From a virus: 37,959 nt of DNA. A program made the position numbers and the translations under genes. The stretch is taken from positions 1 through 37,959 of the IMG/VR virus record IMGVR_UViG_3300013014_000002; one strand, written 5' to 3'. The notes beneath the pieces were generated by a model. The model was not told where the DNA came from, searched no databases, and saw only the letters and a list, made by a program, of their open reading frames with translations. Shown in pieces: positions 1 to 7,501 of the stretch; position 1 is the first letter of the stretch; each line of letters starts with the position of its first letter.

Positions 1-83
1 AAACCGCTGGCTTGGCCTCCGGCAAAACTCCGGATTCCGTCAAACGCCAGAAGATCGTCTAAATTGTCCGAGTAGTACGGCAC
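1..83 (-). CDS. 5' fragment of tail/stopper gene (duplicate of the start at 37919)
   Basis: This is the redundant copy of the first codons of the 642-residue tail protein, cut by the window end. It begins at a GTG (81-83) preceded by AAAGGAG with five bases between. It shows that the adaptor gene ending at 94 is directly upstream of the stopper gene in the circular genome: the adaptor stop codon lies only ten bases before the GTG and abuts the Shine-Dalgarno sequence. Confidence 0.9.
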   Translation of the reverse strand, partial: MPYYSDNLDDLLAFDGIRSFAGGQASG

Positions 84-123
84 AATGACTCCTTTAGGCC
101 GAGAACATTTCTTCGATGGTTAG
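1..123. repeat. Left copy of 123-bp terminal direct repeat
   Basis: These bases are identical to 37837-37959. The copy covers the first 27 or so codons of the long tail/stopper gene (minus strand) and the last codons of the head-tail adaptor gene. Because it lies inside coding sequence, and 123 is an odd k-mer size used by de Bruijn assemblers, it is more likely the overlap of a circularised contig than a true T7-like terminal repeat, though the latter is not excluded. Confidence 0.97.
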
Positions 124-792
124 TTCGCCAAGGCTTTGAGGGGTAATCTGCTTTATCCCACCAACCTGGCTCAATTCGTAATTAGCCATTGCAGCAAGAT
201 CTGTATTTGCAGTCTGCGTGATAGCCTGTGCCTTGGCATACTGGCGTTCACGCTCCAGAGCATCGGCATGAGTTAGTGCAAGAACCAAGTGATGCACATG
301 AGGCAAGCGAAGTTCGTCATCCAAGGCAGCTTGAGATGGAGGAAAGTCAACAATGATGTTTGTGCGTGTAAGGCATTTAAGTTTTTCAACAACTCGCAAT
401 GGAATAGTTCCGCTTGTCGCAAGCCTTGGGTAAAGATTCAATTCTGCAACTCCGCTGCTGTTGCGCCCCGTGAAGTGATATGTGTCCGGATCTCCGGTAC
501 GGGCATCGTCAAGTAATCCTGGGTCTTGGCTGATGATTGTTGCCAAGTCAATTGGATCAACCTCCGCATCGTTGTATGCAACGGAAAGAGGTGTTTCTAC
601 ATTTGTACCTAAAGTAATAAGGCGGGTTGTTCCGACAGAATAGGTCGAATTTGTAACAGTCTCGCGCCAAGGGGCAAAGTCCCATACACGCCGATAGGCC
701 AGACTTGCTGCTTTCTGTAGAAAGGTAAGAGTATCCGAGTCGGTCTTCCCGACCTTCTCACCGGCGTATTGCGCAATTTCAGATAGTGTCAT
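94..792 (-). CDS. Head-tail adaptor / tail tubular protein A-like
   Basis: The protein has 232 residues. It probably forms the ring joining portal to tail tube in the neck. It is a mixed alpha/beta protein with an N-terminal helical segment containing WDFAPWRETV, followed by Asp-rich loops and a C-terminal helix pair (about 165-205: HHLVLALTHADALERERQYAKAQ, shown here only as the general pattern of a helix rich in Ala, Leu and charged residues). Length, helical ends and position directly before the long beta-rich tail gene match T7 gp11 or P22 gp4-type adaptors. The ATG start follows a short gap after the 33-codon ORF. No catalytic motif is visible. The assignment rests on synteny more than on motifs. 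Confidence 0.7.
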   Translation of the reverse strand: MTLSEIAQYAGEKVGKTDSDTLTFLQKAASLAYRRVWDFAPWRETVTNSTYSVGTTRLITLGTNVETPLSVAYNDAEVDPIDLATIISQDPGLLDDARTGDPDTYHFTGRNSSGVAELNLYPRLATSGTIPLRVVEKLKCLTRTNIIVDFPPSQAALDDELRLPHVHHLVLALTHADALERERQYAKAQAITQTANTDLAAMANYELSQVGGIKQITPQSLGELTIEEMFSA

Positions 793-797
793 TTATC

Positions 798-899
798 TTA
801 TGATTGATTCACAATGGATGATGGGTCAATCTCATTGTTATTTTCATCAAAATATTTAACTTCCCTTGTCTCACAATTTGATTCAATTCTTGCAATCAT
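798..899 (-). CDS. Small hypothetical protein, 33 residues
   Basis: An ATG-to-TAA ORF (MIARIESNCE...) fills the otherwise empty 113 bases between fibre and adaptor genes, in line with the operon. It starts six bases after the fibre stop codon (TGA TAA AT ATG) and ends five bases before the adaptor ATG. The product is polar and acidic with no membrane segment. The ribosome-binding site is weak, so it may be only a spacer. Confidence 0.4.
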   Translation of the reverse strand: MIARIESNCETREVKYFDENNNEIDPSSIVNQS

Positions 900-904
900 A
901 TTTA

Positions 905-2074
905 TCACTCGTACATGATGTTGACGGAGCCAGCGTCAAATGTGTCGGTTCCGTTTGCAGTTGTTAAGCGAATCCTATCCAATGAACCAGATAATGCGGT
1001 AGCTCCTCCGCTTTGTGTTACGGCAAGAGCAAATCCAGAATCAGCAACAATTCCAGTTTCAACCCAAGTATTTGATCCAAACAAGTTTAATGTTGCACTA
1101 CCATAATTTATGGAAGCAGCAGAGCTTTGAGCCACAATAATAAATGCACTGCTAAATGATCCCTTTAATGTGTTTGATAGATAATAATATCCACCATATC
1201 CAGATGTTTGAATGCTACCGCTTCCAATTTGAATTTGCAATAAAGAAGTCCCGCTTGTACTAACACCATTCAACATTACTGTAATCCTCTTCACCCAACT
1301 CGGAATACTAGTAAAGTCAATGGCTGTTCCGCTGGTTGATGCAACGGCAGTAGCGGAAGTAAATGGTTGCGATAATTGGGATGGAGTTACTTTTGATGCA
1401 CCAATTGTTCCTGTCCCCTGGCTAATCGTAAAATCACCAGCAAGTGTTGTGGATAAATTTGTAATTGTTCCAGTAGTGCTATTAAGTGTAGCTACTGTGC
1501 CTGTGGTGCTTCTTAATCCAGTAATAGTTCCGGTAGTACTATTGAGCGTAGCAATCGTTCCAAGCGTACTATTGATCGCACCAGAATAGGTTCCGCCAGT
1601 AATCGTAGCCGTGCTTGCCGTCAGCGTCTGGATCGTTCCATTGGTTATATTGGCCGCAGTAGATGTGGTCGTTCCAGCAGTCAGCGTTGGAATTGTTCCA
1701 AGCGTAATATTGGCTGTGCTTGATGTTAAATTCGGAATTGTTCCAGTTGTGATTGTTGCGCTTGTGCTAACTGTGCGATTGCCTGTGGCAGTTCCAAATG
1801 TAAAAACTCCAGATAGGTTTGCATTTGTATATGTACCGCCAGTAAGCGCATCATCAAAAAGATTTTGGACTGTTGTGCTTCTTGGTGCATCGCCAGCAGT
1901 AAGGCTTGCATCCGCAATCAACAATTTGTCATCTGTTGCAACGGATGACAGGTCTGTTTGATCAGTAATCAATGCCTGGTAAATATCCGTTCCATCAATA
2001 AGATTGTGCAACCCTGCGGCTGTAACTGTTCCATTGGTTGCAAATGTCTGCGAGCGATTGAATTTGATTGCCAT
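905..2074 (-). CDS. Repeat-rich tail fibre-like protein
   Basis: The protein has 389 residues. The N-terminal ~80 residues (MAIKFNRSQT..., DLSSVATDDKLLIAD) resemble a virion-attachment segment. Residues ~85-215 are imperfect 9-11-residue Thr/Gly/Ser repeats of the form TxGTIxTLxxxTxT, likely a beta-solenoid or triple-stranded beta shaft. The last ~150 residues (from about TAVASTSGTAIDF) form a distinct domain rich in Tyr, Ser and Gly with beta-sandwich character, a candidate receptor-binding tip. It starts one base after the stop of the related 279-residue gene upstream. This organisation is typical of phage fibres; the receptor is unknown. Confidence 0.75.
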   Translation of the reverse strand: MAIKFNRSQTFATNGTVTAAGLHNLIDGTDIYQALITDQTDLSSVATDDKLLIADASLTAGDAPRSTTVQNLFDDALTGGTYTNANLSGVFTFGTATGNRTVSTSATITTGTIPNLTSSTANITLGTIPTLTAGTTTSTAANITNGTIQTLTASTATITGGTYSGAINSTLGTIATLNSTTGTITGLRSTTGTVATLNSTTGTITNLSTTLAGDFTISQGTGTIGASKVTPSQLSQPFTSATAVASTSGTAIDFTSIPSWVKRITVMLNGVSTSGTSLLQIQIGSGSIQTSGYGGYYYLSNTLKGSFSSAFIIVAQSSAASINYGSATLNLFGSNTWVETGIVADSGFALAVTQSGGATALSGSLDRIRLTTANGTDTFDAGSVNIMYE

Positions 2075-2075
2075 A

Positions 2076-2915
2076 TTAAGCCACCATCCTTATTGCTGTT
2101 GCGTAAATTGTGCCAGCAGGAATTGTTCCGTGTGAAATTGTATCTGTATTAAGAATTGTGTATCTAACAACATTTGCGCCTTCAACCCTAAATTGGCTCA
2201 TCATTCTTGCACCAGCGGTAGGTACTCCAGCGGTTCCAGAGCTTGAGCTAAGTGAGTTAAGTCCACCAAATACAATATCACCAATCGCTGCACCAGAAAC
2301 TGTAAATGTTCCAGTTGTTATGTTTGATCCACTTGTTACTGAATCAAGGTCTTGAAGTGTCGCTCCAGTAAATGCAGCAGTGCCATAATTAAATGCTGTA
2401 ACTCCGCCAGTAGAGCCAGTAATCCTAGCTGTTCCAAATGTAGCAGAAGCAATCGTTGATACGTTTACTGATTCAGTCCCAATCGTAGCCGTTCCAGTTG
2501 AGGAAGTAATGTTTGATCCAAAAGTAATATTACCAAGCTGAATAGGAATTGTAGCAGTGCCAATTGTAGCTGTGCTTGCCGATAGGGTTCCAATGGTTGC
2601 TGTTCCTGTAGAGGCAGTAAGGCTTGTTCCAAATGTGGCTAGGCCAGAGGCAAATAGAGTTCCAATCGTTGCTGTTCCTGTAGATGCTGTTAGGTTTGTT
2701 CCAAAAGTAACAGGTCCTAAAAGGCTGCTATTGCTTGAAACTGTGAATGATCCGGTGCTTTGTACGGCATCAATTCCAATTGAAAGAGCAGATGAGGTAT
2801 TGTCTCCATCTGTAATAACCTCAACCGATCCTGCCGTAGGCAGCCCACCAAGACCAAATGTCTTCAATAGCTGTGAATAGCTGCTGGCAATATTCTGTGT
2901 TCCAAGTGTAGGCAT
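2076..2915 (-). CDS. Repeat-rich fibre/appendage protein
   Basis: The protein has 279 residues. Residues ~70-150 hold repeats of the unit TFGTxLTASTGTATIGTL; the DNA of the units at about 2590-2720 is also nearly identical, so recent duplication is likely. The C-terminal ~80 residues (GVPTAGARMMSQFRVEGANV onward) are less repetitive and end in a short beta-rich segment. It is immediately upstream of the other repeat-rich fibre gene and has similar composition, so the two may form one appendage. The N-terminal motif SYSQLLKTFGLG may anchor it to the virion. No enzyme motif is seen. Confidence 0.65.
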   Translation of the reverse strand: MPTLGTQNIASSYSQLLKTFGLGGLPTAGSVEVITDGDNTSSALSIGIDAVQSTGSFTVSSNSSLLGPVTFGTNLTASTGTATIGTLFASGLATFGTSLTASTGTATIGTLSASTATIGTATIPIQLGNITFGSNITSSTGTATIGTESVNVSTIASATFGTARITGSTGGVTAFNYGTAAFTGATLQDLDSVTSGSNITTGTFTVSGAAIGDIVFGGLNSLSSSSGTAGVPTAGARMMSQFRVEGANVVRYTILNTDTISHGTIPAGTIYATAIRMVA

Positions 2916-2923
2916 TTAATCTC

Positions 2924-3151
2924 CTAGCCGTTAAAGCGGTTTTTAAGGACATCCCAGGCCATTGAGCATACTAGCCCAATAAGACCGGCAACAGCCAGAA
3001 GCCTCGTCCGGAGGTGTTCCAGCGCAGATAATCTATTTACCACATCCGCATAGTTTGACAAGCTTGTCTCAACCATTTTATACAGAGCAAGTTGTCTCTC
3101 CTCCATTCTGGCGAGTCTTTCTCTCAAGTCAGCTACTTGGTCGGAACTCAT
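2924..3151 (-). CDS. Coiled-coil protein with C-terminal membrane segment (XhlA-like)
   Basis: The protein has 75 residues. Residues 1-48 are a heptad-like charged helix (DLRERLARMEERQLALYKMV) and residues ~50-66 a hydrophobic span (LLAVAGLIGLVCSMAWDVL) with a short basic tail. This is the layout of XhlA-type lysis accessory proteins and of some Rz-like proteins with reversed orientation. Its ATG overlaps the TGA of the upstream lipoprotein gene (ATGA), so the two are translationally coupled. The pair lies far from the holin/spanin genes at 10386-10883 and may be a second lysis cassette or a virion-anchoring pair. Confidence 0.6.
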   Translation of the reverse strand: MSSDQVADLRERLARMEERQLALYKMVETSLSNYADVVNRLSALEHLRTRLLAVAGLIGLVCSMAWDVLKNRFNG

Positions 3152-3270
3152 TTGACTTTACCAGCATCCTCGGCTGCACCCATGTCGCTATAGCGAGGTA
3201 GGTCTGCATTGGCATGCTTTTGTGACGAGCAACTAGACAGTAACAAAGAAATAAGAATTACACGGATCAT
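3148..3270 (-). CDS. Small lipoprotein, 40 residues
   Basis: I chose the ATG at 3270 because it overlaps the LamG gene stop in an ATGA and gives a clean lipoprotein signal: MIRVILISLLLSSC, with lipobox LLSSC and Cys at residue 14, then SSQKHAN. A longer in-frame start at 3345 would bury the signal inside the LamG gene. The mature part is about 26 polar residues. Size and lipobox match o-spanins (Rz1-like) or phage lipoproteins that block superinfection. It is coupled to the downstream coiled-coil/TM gene. Confidence 0.6.
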   Translation of the reverse strand: MIRVILISLLLSSCSSQKHANADLPRYSDMGAAEDAGKVK

Positions 3271-4025
3271 GTGAACGGATAAGTCTTCCCATCCCCAGCG
3301 TTGTATAATGCTGTTATTTCTGAGTCCGATAGTTCTCTGTTCCAAATTCCAACTTCATCTATAGAGCCTTCTTTCCCAACTGCAAAACTTCCGTCAGCAT
3401 TTCCATTTATTGAAATATTTTCTGTTGGAACATTTGCATAATTTCCAGAAGAAGAAGCTGAACCATCTAATATACTATCAACATAAACTTTAATTGAACC
3501 TGTTCTCTTCCAAGTCATTGCGATATGATGCCAATCTCCATCATTTATTGTGTATGAACTTTCCGCCCTGTCATAATCTGGCGTGTCACTCCAAAAAATA
3601 GTTCCATATACTCTTCCATCTGAAAACATATCAAATTGGATTGCTGACCCGCCCCAATTTGCCCCAGTGCTTTGATCAACTATAAAAAAATCATCCTCTA
3701 CTGTTGTTTTTACCCAAGCTGAAATGCTGTATTCATCTCTTGATCCATTAAGAAATGTACAGCTTCTTGAGAAATATGTTGAATTATTTCCACTAAAACT
3801 TGCACTTCCATTTATTATTCCAGCCCCCAAAGACACTCCGCCAGTTCCATTCGGTGCTGAAAGCGTTCTGGAATTTCCAGATGAATCAAGAAGTGAAACG
3901 CCTCCGCTTCCATTATTATCAAATTTCCAGTAAGCTAGTAATCCATTAAGAAGGGATGATGGCGCAGCTGTGCCTTTAGCTTTTCTTATTTTTGAAAGCG
4001 ATAAACCTAATCCCAATTGAGGCAT
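3267..4025 (-). CDS. LamG/concanavalin-like domain virion protein
   Basis: The protein has 252 residues. After a ~28-residue N-terminal segment comes LLNGLLAYWKFDNNGSG, then a LamG_3-type jelly roll: GSASFSGNNSTYFS, EYSISAWVKTT, DGDWHHIAMTWKRTGSIKVYVDG-like strand, and the closing SIDEVGIWNRELSDSEITALYN. These are hallmark motifs of carbohydrate-binding LamG-like domains, common in phage decoration and fibre proteins. The likely role is binding a cell-surface or environmental glycan. The basic N-terminus (LSKIRKAKG) may attach it to the particle. It is coupled through ATGA to the small lipoprotein gene downstream. Confidence 0.85.
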   Translation of the reverse strand: MPQLGLGLSLSKIRKAKGTAAPSSLLNGLLAYWKFDNNGSGGVSLLDSSGNSRTLSAPNGTGGVSLGAGIINGSASFSGNNSTYFSRSCTFLNGSRDEYSISAWVKTTVEDDFFIVDQSTGANWGGSAIQFDMFSDGRVYGTIFWSDTPDYDRAESSYTINDGDWHHIAMTWKRTGSIKVYVDSILDGSASSSGNYANVPTENISINGNADGSFAVGKEGSIDEVGIWNRELSDSEITALYNAGDGKTYPFT

Positions 4026-4079
4026 ATAATTAAATCTCTATTAACCTCAAGGAATTTTAATCCTGTGGTTAACTAATAA

Positions 4080-4319
4080 TTAACCAGCCTTATATCCGAT
4101 TACAGTTCCAGTACCAGCCGTATAGCTGTCAAATTCACCATAAATAACATTACCAGATCCAATAGTAATTCCAGTAAGTGTTCCATCATATCTACCACTA
4201 ATTGCGCTAAACGTGGTATCTGTGAGCATTTGAATTGCCCAATAGCCAGGAGTTGCAGTGCCTGTGCTACCAACCGAAAATCCATATTGGCCTTGAAATT
4301 TATCTAATGCACGCGACAT
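4080..4319 (-). CDS. Small beta-rich protein, 79 residues (decoration candidate)
   Basis: MSRALDKFQGQYGFSVGSTG followed by Gly/Thr-rich strands (TLTGITIGSGNVIYGEFDSY). No known family is recognised. It is one of a run of three small Gly/Thr/Ala-rich genes between capsid and LamG genes, each closely spaced, so a capsid-decoration or small tail component is plausible. The central phrase SAISGRYDGTLTGITI resembles self-assembling beta strands rather than an enzyme. Confidence 0.6.
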   Translation of the reverse strand: MSRALDKFQGQYGFSVGSTGTATPGYWAIQMLTDTTFSAISGRYDGTLTGITIGSGNVIYGEFDSYTAGTGTVIGYKAG

Positions 4320-4330
4320 ATTTTTATTCC

Positions 4331-4567
4331 TTAATCTTTTCTATTGTAAATTGCCATTGCACCACCTGTAAGTGCAACCTGGTCGATATCACCATAAACA
4401 GTTACACCAGCGTTAAATGTTGCCGTGCTTGTTGCGCCGCTAATAACAAGTGTTGCTGTGGAAAGCGTAAGAGCAGTTACTGCATCGTAGCTTCCAGTAT
4501 TAGTGGAAGCTGACGATGCAATAATTGTCCCAGCATTACCAAGCGTAAGGCGGGATAAGAGACGCAT
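4331..4567 (-). CDS. Small Thr/Ala-rich protein, 78 residues
   Basis: MRLLSRLTLGNAGTIIASSA then repetitive TATLVISGATSTATFNAGV, similar in style to the fibre repeats. The start codon shares its A with the stop of the upstream gene (TAATG), indicating coupling. A beta-rich decoration or appendage subunit is plausible; the function is unknown. Confidence 0.6.
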   Translation of the reverse strand: MRLLSRLTLGNAGTIIASSASTNTGSYDAVTALTLSTATLVISGATSTATFNAGVTVYGDIDQVALTGGAMAIYNRKD

Positions 4568-4761
4568 TAGGTATGAAGGGCAATCCGGTAGGAAGTGCCG
4601 TTGAGCGTGACGTTCAAGGAAGCAGGAGAGGTTGCAACAGTATTAACCGTGCCACCGCTGGAGCTTGCCGTAAACTCAATTACGTTTGTCTGGCCTTGGG
4701 TATCAAAGCGGATAGCTTTTCCCTTGGCCTTGCGTGCGCTTCGTACAAATTCATTCGCCAT
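4567..4761 (-). CDS. Small hypothetical protein, 64 residues
   Basis: The N-terminus is basic (MANEFVRSARKAKGKAIRF), followed by beta-prone SSSGGTVNTVATSPASLNVT. The gene overlaps the upstream 96-residue gene by 11 bases and the downstream gene by one (TAATG). Its Shine-Dalgarno GGAGAAAAAAAT lies within the upstream gene. Probably a minor capsid component, judged by position only. Confidence 0.6.
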   Translation of the reverse strand: MANEFVRSARKAKGKAIRFDTQGQTNVIEFTASSSGGTVNTVATSPASLNVTLNGTSYRIALHT

Positions 4762-5041
4762 ATTTTTTTCTCCTTAAAGCCGCACGTTTGATGCTATCTG
4801 GCGTGTATTGGCTTTTAAATCTACTGCCAAGCTTTTGTTCCTGGCGGTAGTACCCCTTCATCAAATTTGTTTGATTGACTCCCAGCGGGTTGTCGAGGGG
4901 TTCGCCAACCCCCACTAGGCTCAATCTTTGCGGGACGGTGAATCGTTTAAGATAACGAGGGACAGAGTCCCTTTCGGCCACAGCCTTTTCCAGTTCGACA
5001 ACTTTCCCATTTCTGGTGTCCTCGTACTGGTAAACAGGCAT
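4751..5041 (-). CDS. Small basic protein with FmdB-like N-terminus lacking cysteines
   Basis: The protein has 96 residues. The opening MPVYQYEDTRNGKVVELEKA has the rhythm of FmdB-type zinc-ribbon proteins (MPxYxYxC..CG) but every Cys is missing, so it cannot bind zinc in that way. The C-terminal third is strongly basic (KSQYTPDSIKRAALRRKKYG). It lies two bases after the gene next to the capsid gene, so it may contact capsid or packaged DNA. The function is unknown. Confidence 0.6.
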   Translation of the reverse strand: MPVYQYEDTRNGKVVELEKAVAERDSVPRYLKRFTVPQRLSLVGVGEPLDNPLGVNQTNLMKGYYRQEQKLGSRFKSQYTPDSIKRAALRRKKYGE

Positions 5042-5042
5042 A

Positions 5043-5414
5043 TCAGCTATAGTTCTTCTTATCCGATTCCTCGGCCAACTTCATCATCTTTTCCTCTTCG
5101 GACATTGAATTTTCACCCTCGGCCATGTCTTCCGACTTGTCCTTGGATTCACTCTCGCTCATGGCGTGTTCCACATTAACGTGGGCAATACCATTCTCGA
5201 TCATGTCAATTGTTCCAGAGAGTTCAACAGAATCACCCACTTCCGGTGCAACATCCTCGCCACCATCGTTCATCTCGAACTTGGAGACAGGAAGCATTAC
5301 CATTCCAGCTTTCGCCATTTTTTTCATAGGTTTTTCAGATGAAGGAGAAGACGGGGAGGTTTCACCCTCCCCGCCTTTCCGAGGTCCCATACCAATTACT
5401 AGCATGGTTCCCAT
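5043..5414 (-). CDS. Capsid-adjacent acidic protein (cement candidate)
   Basis: The protein has 123 residues and three parts: a Gly/Pro/Ser-rich basic N-terminus, a short beta segment (MVMLPVSKFEM ... PEVGDSVELSGTIDMIENGI) that looks like a small OB/SH3-type barrel, and a very acidic Glu/Ser/Lys tail (SESESKDKSEDMAEG). It starts seven bases after the major capsid gene. In phages with N4-gp56-type capsids a small gene with a VGDxVxLxG core often follows the capsid gene, which suggests a decoration or cement role. Confidence 0.55.
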   Translation of the reverse strand: MGTMLVIGMGPRKGGEGETSPSSPSSEKPMKKMAKAGMVMLPVSKFEMNDGGEDVAPEVGDSVELSGTIDMIENGIAHVNVEHAMSESESKDKSEDMAEGENSMSEEEKMMKLAEESDKKNYS

Positions 5415-5421
5415 TTAATTA

Positions 5422-6450
5422 TTAGCTGTAGTTGGATTTCGCAACGATGACTCGGAAGAACCGAGGATCGAGTTGCTTGGCAGCGTAGAACGTCTTGAAG
5501 GACGCAACGATGCGCTGTCCATACGGGTCGCTCTTGTCAGCAGCGTCCAAGATCGTGACCTTCGGAGCGAAGGGCGATCCAGAAGCGGCGATGGAGGACA
5601 AGCTAGGAACGCCGAACGCGCCACCACCGAGGAGGACGTTGGCATATCCGGTGTTAGCACCAGTTGTTCCAACGCTGTTTTCAGCGATGCCGGAGGCGGA
5701 TGTATTGAAGGTCTGGACGTTGGTCGAAGAAATGACCGACACGCCAAACAACTTGCCGATTTCACCTTTGAAGATGGCTTCGGGGTTCGAGTAGCTCGAA
5801 ACCTTCAACCAATCATCATCCTGCTGCAAGTCACGGATAACGGCAGGGTGCGCAACAAGCGCGTAGCCGTCCTTGATCTTGGGAGCGCGGGCGATGAACA
5901 GCGAGGTGGCACCATCGAGCAAGTCGGTGGAGGTCATCGCGCTGTTAGCAACGGACGAGGTAGCCCAGGTCGTGCCGTTAGTCGTGTTCTGAGCATAACG
6001 GGCATACGATTTGGTGGCTACACCGGTTCCGGTGCTGGTCGAGGAATCCTGCACCAACGCGCGGTGACAGAGTGTGTCAGCGTGGAGGGCGGCATCTTCG
6101 CCAAGTTGTTTCGTGGCCTGCGCCAAGTGCGAGAACAATTCGGTGGCAAGGACTACATCGGTGAGGATGATCTTGCTTCCGTATTGGACAAGCGTGGCTT
6201 CAACCGAGGACAGCGTGAGATCACGCTCGTCACCAGAGGATGGGGTTGTTCCTTCCGACAAGGCGGAGATAGCAGTGATGCTAGGGTCGCCAAAGCGGAA
6301 AAACCTAATGGTTTTGTTTCCGCCAGTTTTGGTCGGGTAGGGGGTTTTCATTGCGAACTGCTCCATTTGGAGGAGCGGGATCGCGCGTTCCAGAAGTGCT
6401 TTTGAGAAGTAAGCCTGGAATTGCGCTGAGACTGAGCCAGTAGTTACCAT
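5422..6450 (-). CDS. Major capsid protein, N4-gp56-like
   Basis: The protein has 342 residues. It is the HK97-fold shell subunit. Features that fit the N4-gp56 major capsid family: an N-terminal arm with AYFSKALLERAIPLLQMEQF, then TGGNKTIRFFRFGDPSI, a SEGTTP turn before TLSSVEATLVQYGSKIILTD, the E-loop/spine region, a mid-domain KDGYALVAHPAVIRDLQQDDDW, GEIGKLFGVSVISSTNVQ, and a terminal DPYGQRIVASFKTFYAAKQLD stretch. It follows the scaffold gene directly. The start ATG lies ten bases after AAGGA. The protein keeps the usual length of the family and shows no sign of a fused protease or frameshift. Confidence 0.92.
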   Translation of the reverse strand: MVTTGSVSAQFQAYFSKALLERAIPLLQMEQFAMKTPYPTKTGGNKTIRFFRFGDPSITAISALSEGTTPSSGDERDLTLSSVEATLVQYGSKIILTDVVLATELFSHLAQATKQLGEDAALHADTLCHRALVQDSSTSTGTGVATKSYARYAQNTTNGTTWATSSVANSAMTSTDLLDGATSLFIARAPKIKDGYALVAHPAVIRDLQQDDDWLKVSSYSNPEAIFKGEIGKLFGVSVISSTNVQTFNTSASGIAENSVGTTGANTGYANVLLGGGAFGVPSLSSIAASGSPFAPKVTILDAADKSDPYGQRIVASFKTFYAAKQLDPRFFRVIVAKSNYS

Positions 6451-6477
6451 ATAATTAAGTATCCTTGTTTGTTATGA

Positions 6478-7452
6478 CTATCCAACCCTGTCAACCTCGC
6501 CTGCAAGTTTCATCAATTCACGTTCCTGTTCGTCTAGCGAAAGTTCGTGAAAAGCTTTTGTCTTGGCAGGACCTTTGGGCTGTCCAGATGCCGGAGTAGT
6601 CGCTTTTCTGAGTTGAGCGAGTTCTCGCTCATACTCTACAACCTTTTTGGACAAATCGGAGGCGGACTCCGCCTTGAGCTTTACCTTTGCAATTCCAACC
6701 GCATCCTTGATCCCAGCAGGATAATTGCGTAGGATGGCGTGGTTTTGCAACATTTCCGATACGGCTTTATACAAAGTGCTGCTTGAATCCTTGAGTTCTG
6801 GATTGGCTTCGACTTCATCGAGCAGATTCTTATCCCAGGCAGACTTTAATTCTGCTTGAGTTTTCTGCTCGATCTCGCGCCTATCTTCAACTTCGATTTC
6901 ACCAGCCTTTTGTTCAGCGAGTTTTGCAAGATCATCGCGGCCTTCATCACGGTAGCTCTTTGCCGCTTCCCTGTAATCTTCCGCGCTAAACTTGCGATTG
7001 CTCGCCTTTGTCTCGCTTTGAGTAGTTTCTGAAGTCTTCCTTGCCCTTTCAGCCTCGATCTGCTCTCGTTCAGCTTTGATTCTGGCTTTCTCTGCTCGGA
7101 CATCTTCCCACTCTTTCTCAAGTCGCGATTTTGCCTTCTCGTAACGGGTAGGCTTCTTTTCGGAAGCCGACTCCGACTTGTCTTCTGAAGGTTGCGTTGT
7201 TAAAGAACTTTTATCTTCCTCGGATTTCTCCTTGGCAGACGAAGCCTCATCCGAGGCCTCTAGTTTTGTTTTTTCGGCTTTTTCAGCAGGCGCGGGTGTC
7301 TGCTCGGTATCTCCGCTGGCCTTATCCTCAACAGGTGTTTCTACTTTGGCTTTTTCGTCTTCCTTGGGAGTAGGACTAAAGTCCCGTCCCTCGTCAGCCG
7401 CTTGCGCCATTGCCAATACATCCGCTTCGGTCAGGTTATTTGAATCTGCCAT
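6478..7452 (-). CDS. Capsid scaffolding protein
   Basis: The protein has 324 residues and is highly charged with long helices. Residues 1-100 are acidic and disordered (EDKAK, Pro/Glu/Lys-rich), and residues ~100-200 are a coiled coil (RYEKAKSRLEKEWEDVRAEK). After a Glu/Lys segment (~160-215) it ends with a second helix (VVEYERELAQLRKAT) and the C-terminal FHELSLDEQERELMKLAGEV, likely the capsid-binding element. Position directly before the major capsid gene and this composition are classic for phage scaffolds. No protease motif is present in it or nearby. Confidence 0.85.
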   Translation of the reverse strand: MADSNNLTEADVLAMAQAADEGRDFSPTPKEDEKAKVETPVEDKASGDTEQTPAPAEKAEKTKLEASDEASSAKEKSEEDKSSLTTQPSEDKSESASEKKPTRYEKAKSRLEKEWEDVRAEKARIKAEREQIEAERARKTSETTQSETKASNRKFSAEDYREAAKSYRDEGRDDLAKLAEQKAGEIEVEDRREIEQKTQAELKSAWDKNLLDEVEANPELKDSSSTLYKAVSEMLQNHAILRNYPAGIKDAVGIAKVKLKAESASDLSKKVVEYERELAQLRKATTPASGQPKGPAKTKAFHELSLDEQERELMKLAGEVDRVG

Positions 7453-7501
7453 TTTGACCCTTTCTTTACACTTGTCGGCAGGGAGTCATTCTGCCTAAAG
7501 G

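Noticed and set aside
3148-3345. 65-codon version of the small lipoprotein
   Set aside because: It would overlap the LamG gene by 79 bases, and the lipoprotein signal begins only at the ATG overlapping that gene's stop.
4751-5041. Functional FmdB-type zinc ribbon
   Set aside because: The N-terminal rhythm is similar, but all zinc-binding Cys are missing, so only the resemblance is noted.
5473-6405. 310-codon plus-strand ORF antisense to the capsid gene
   Set aside because: The translation is Gly/Arg-rich without domain pattern and lies wholly opposite the well-recognised capsid gene; it is a shadow of its codon usage.
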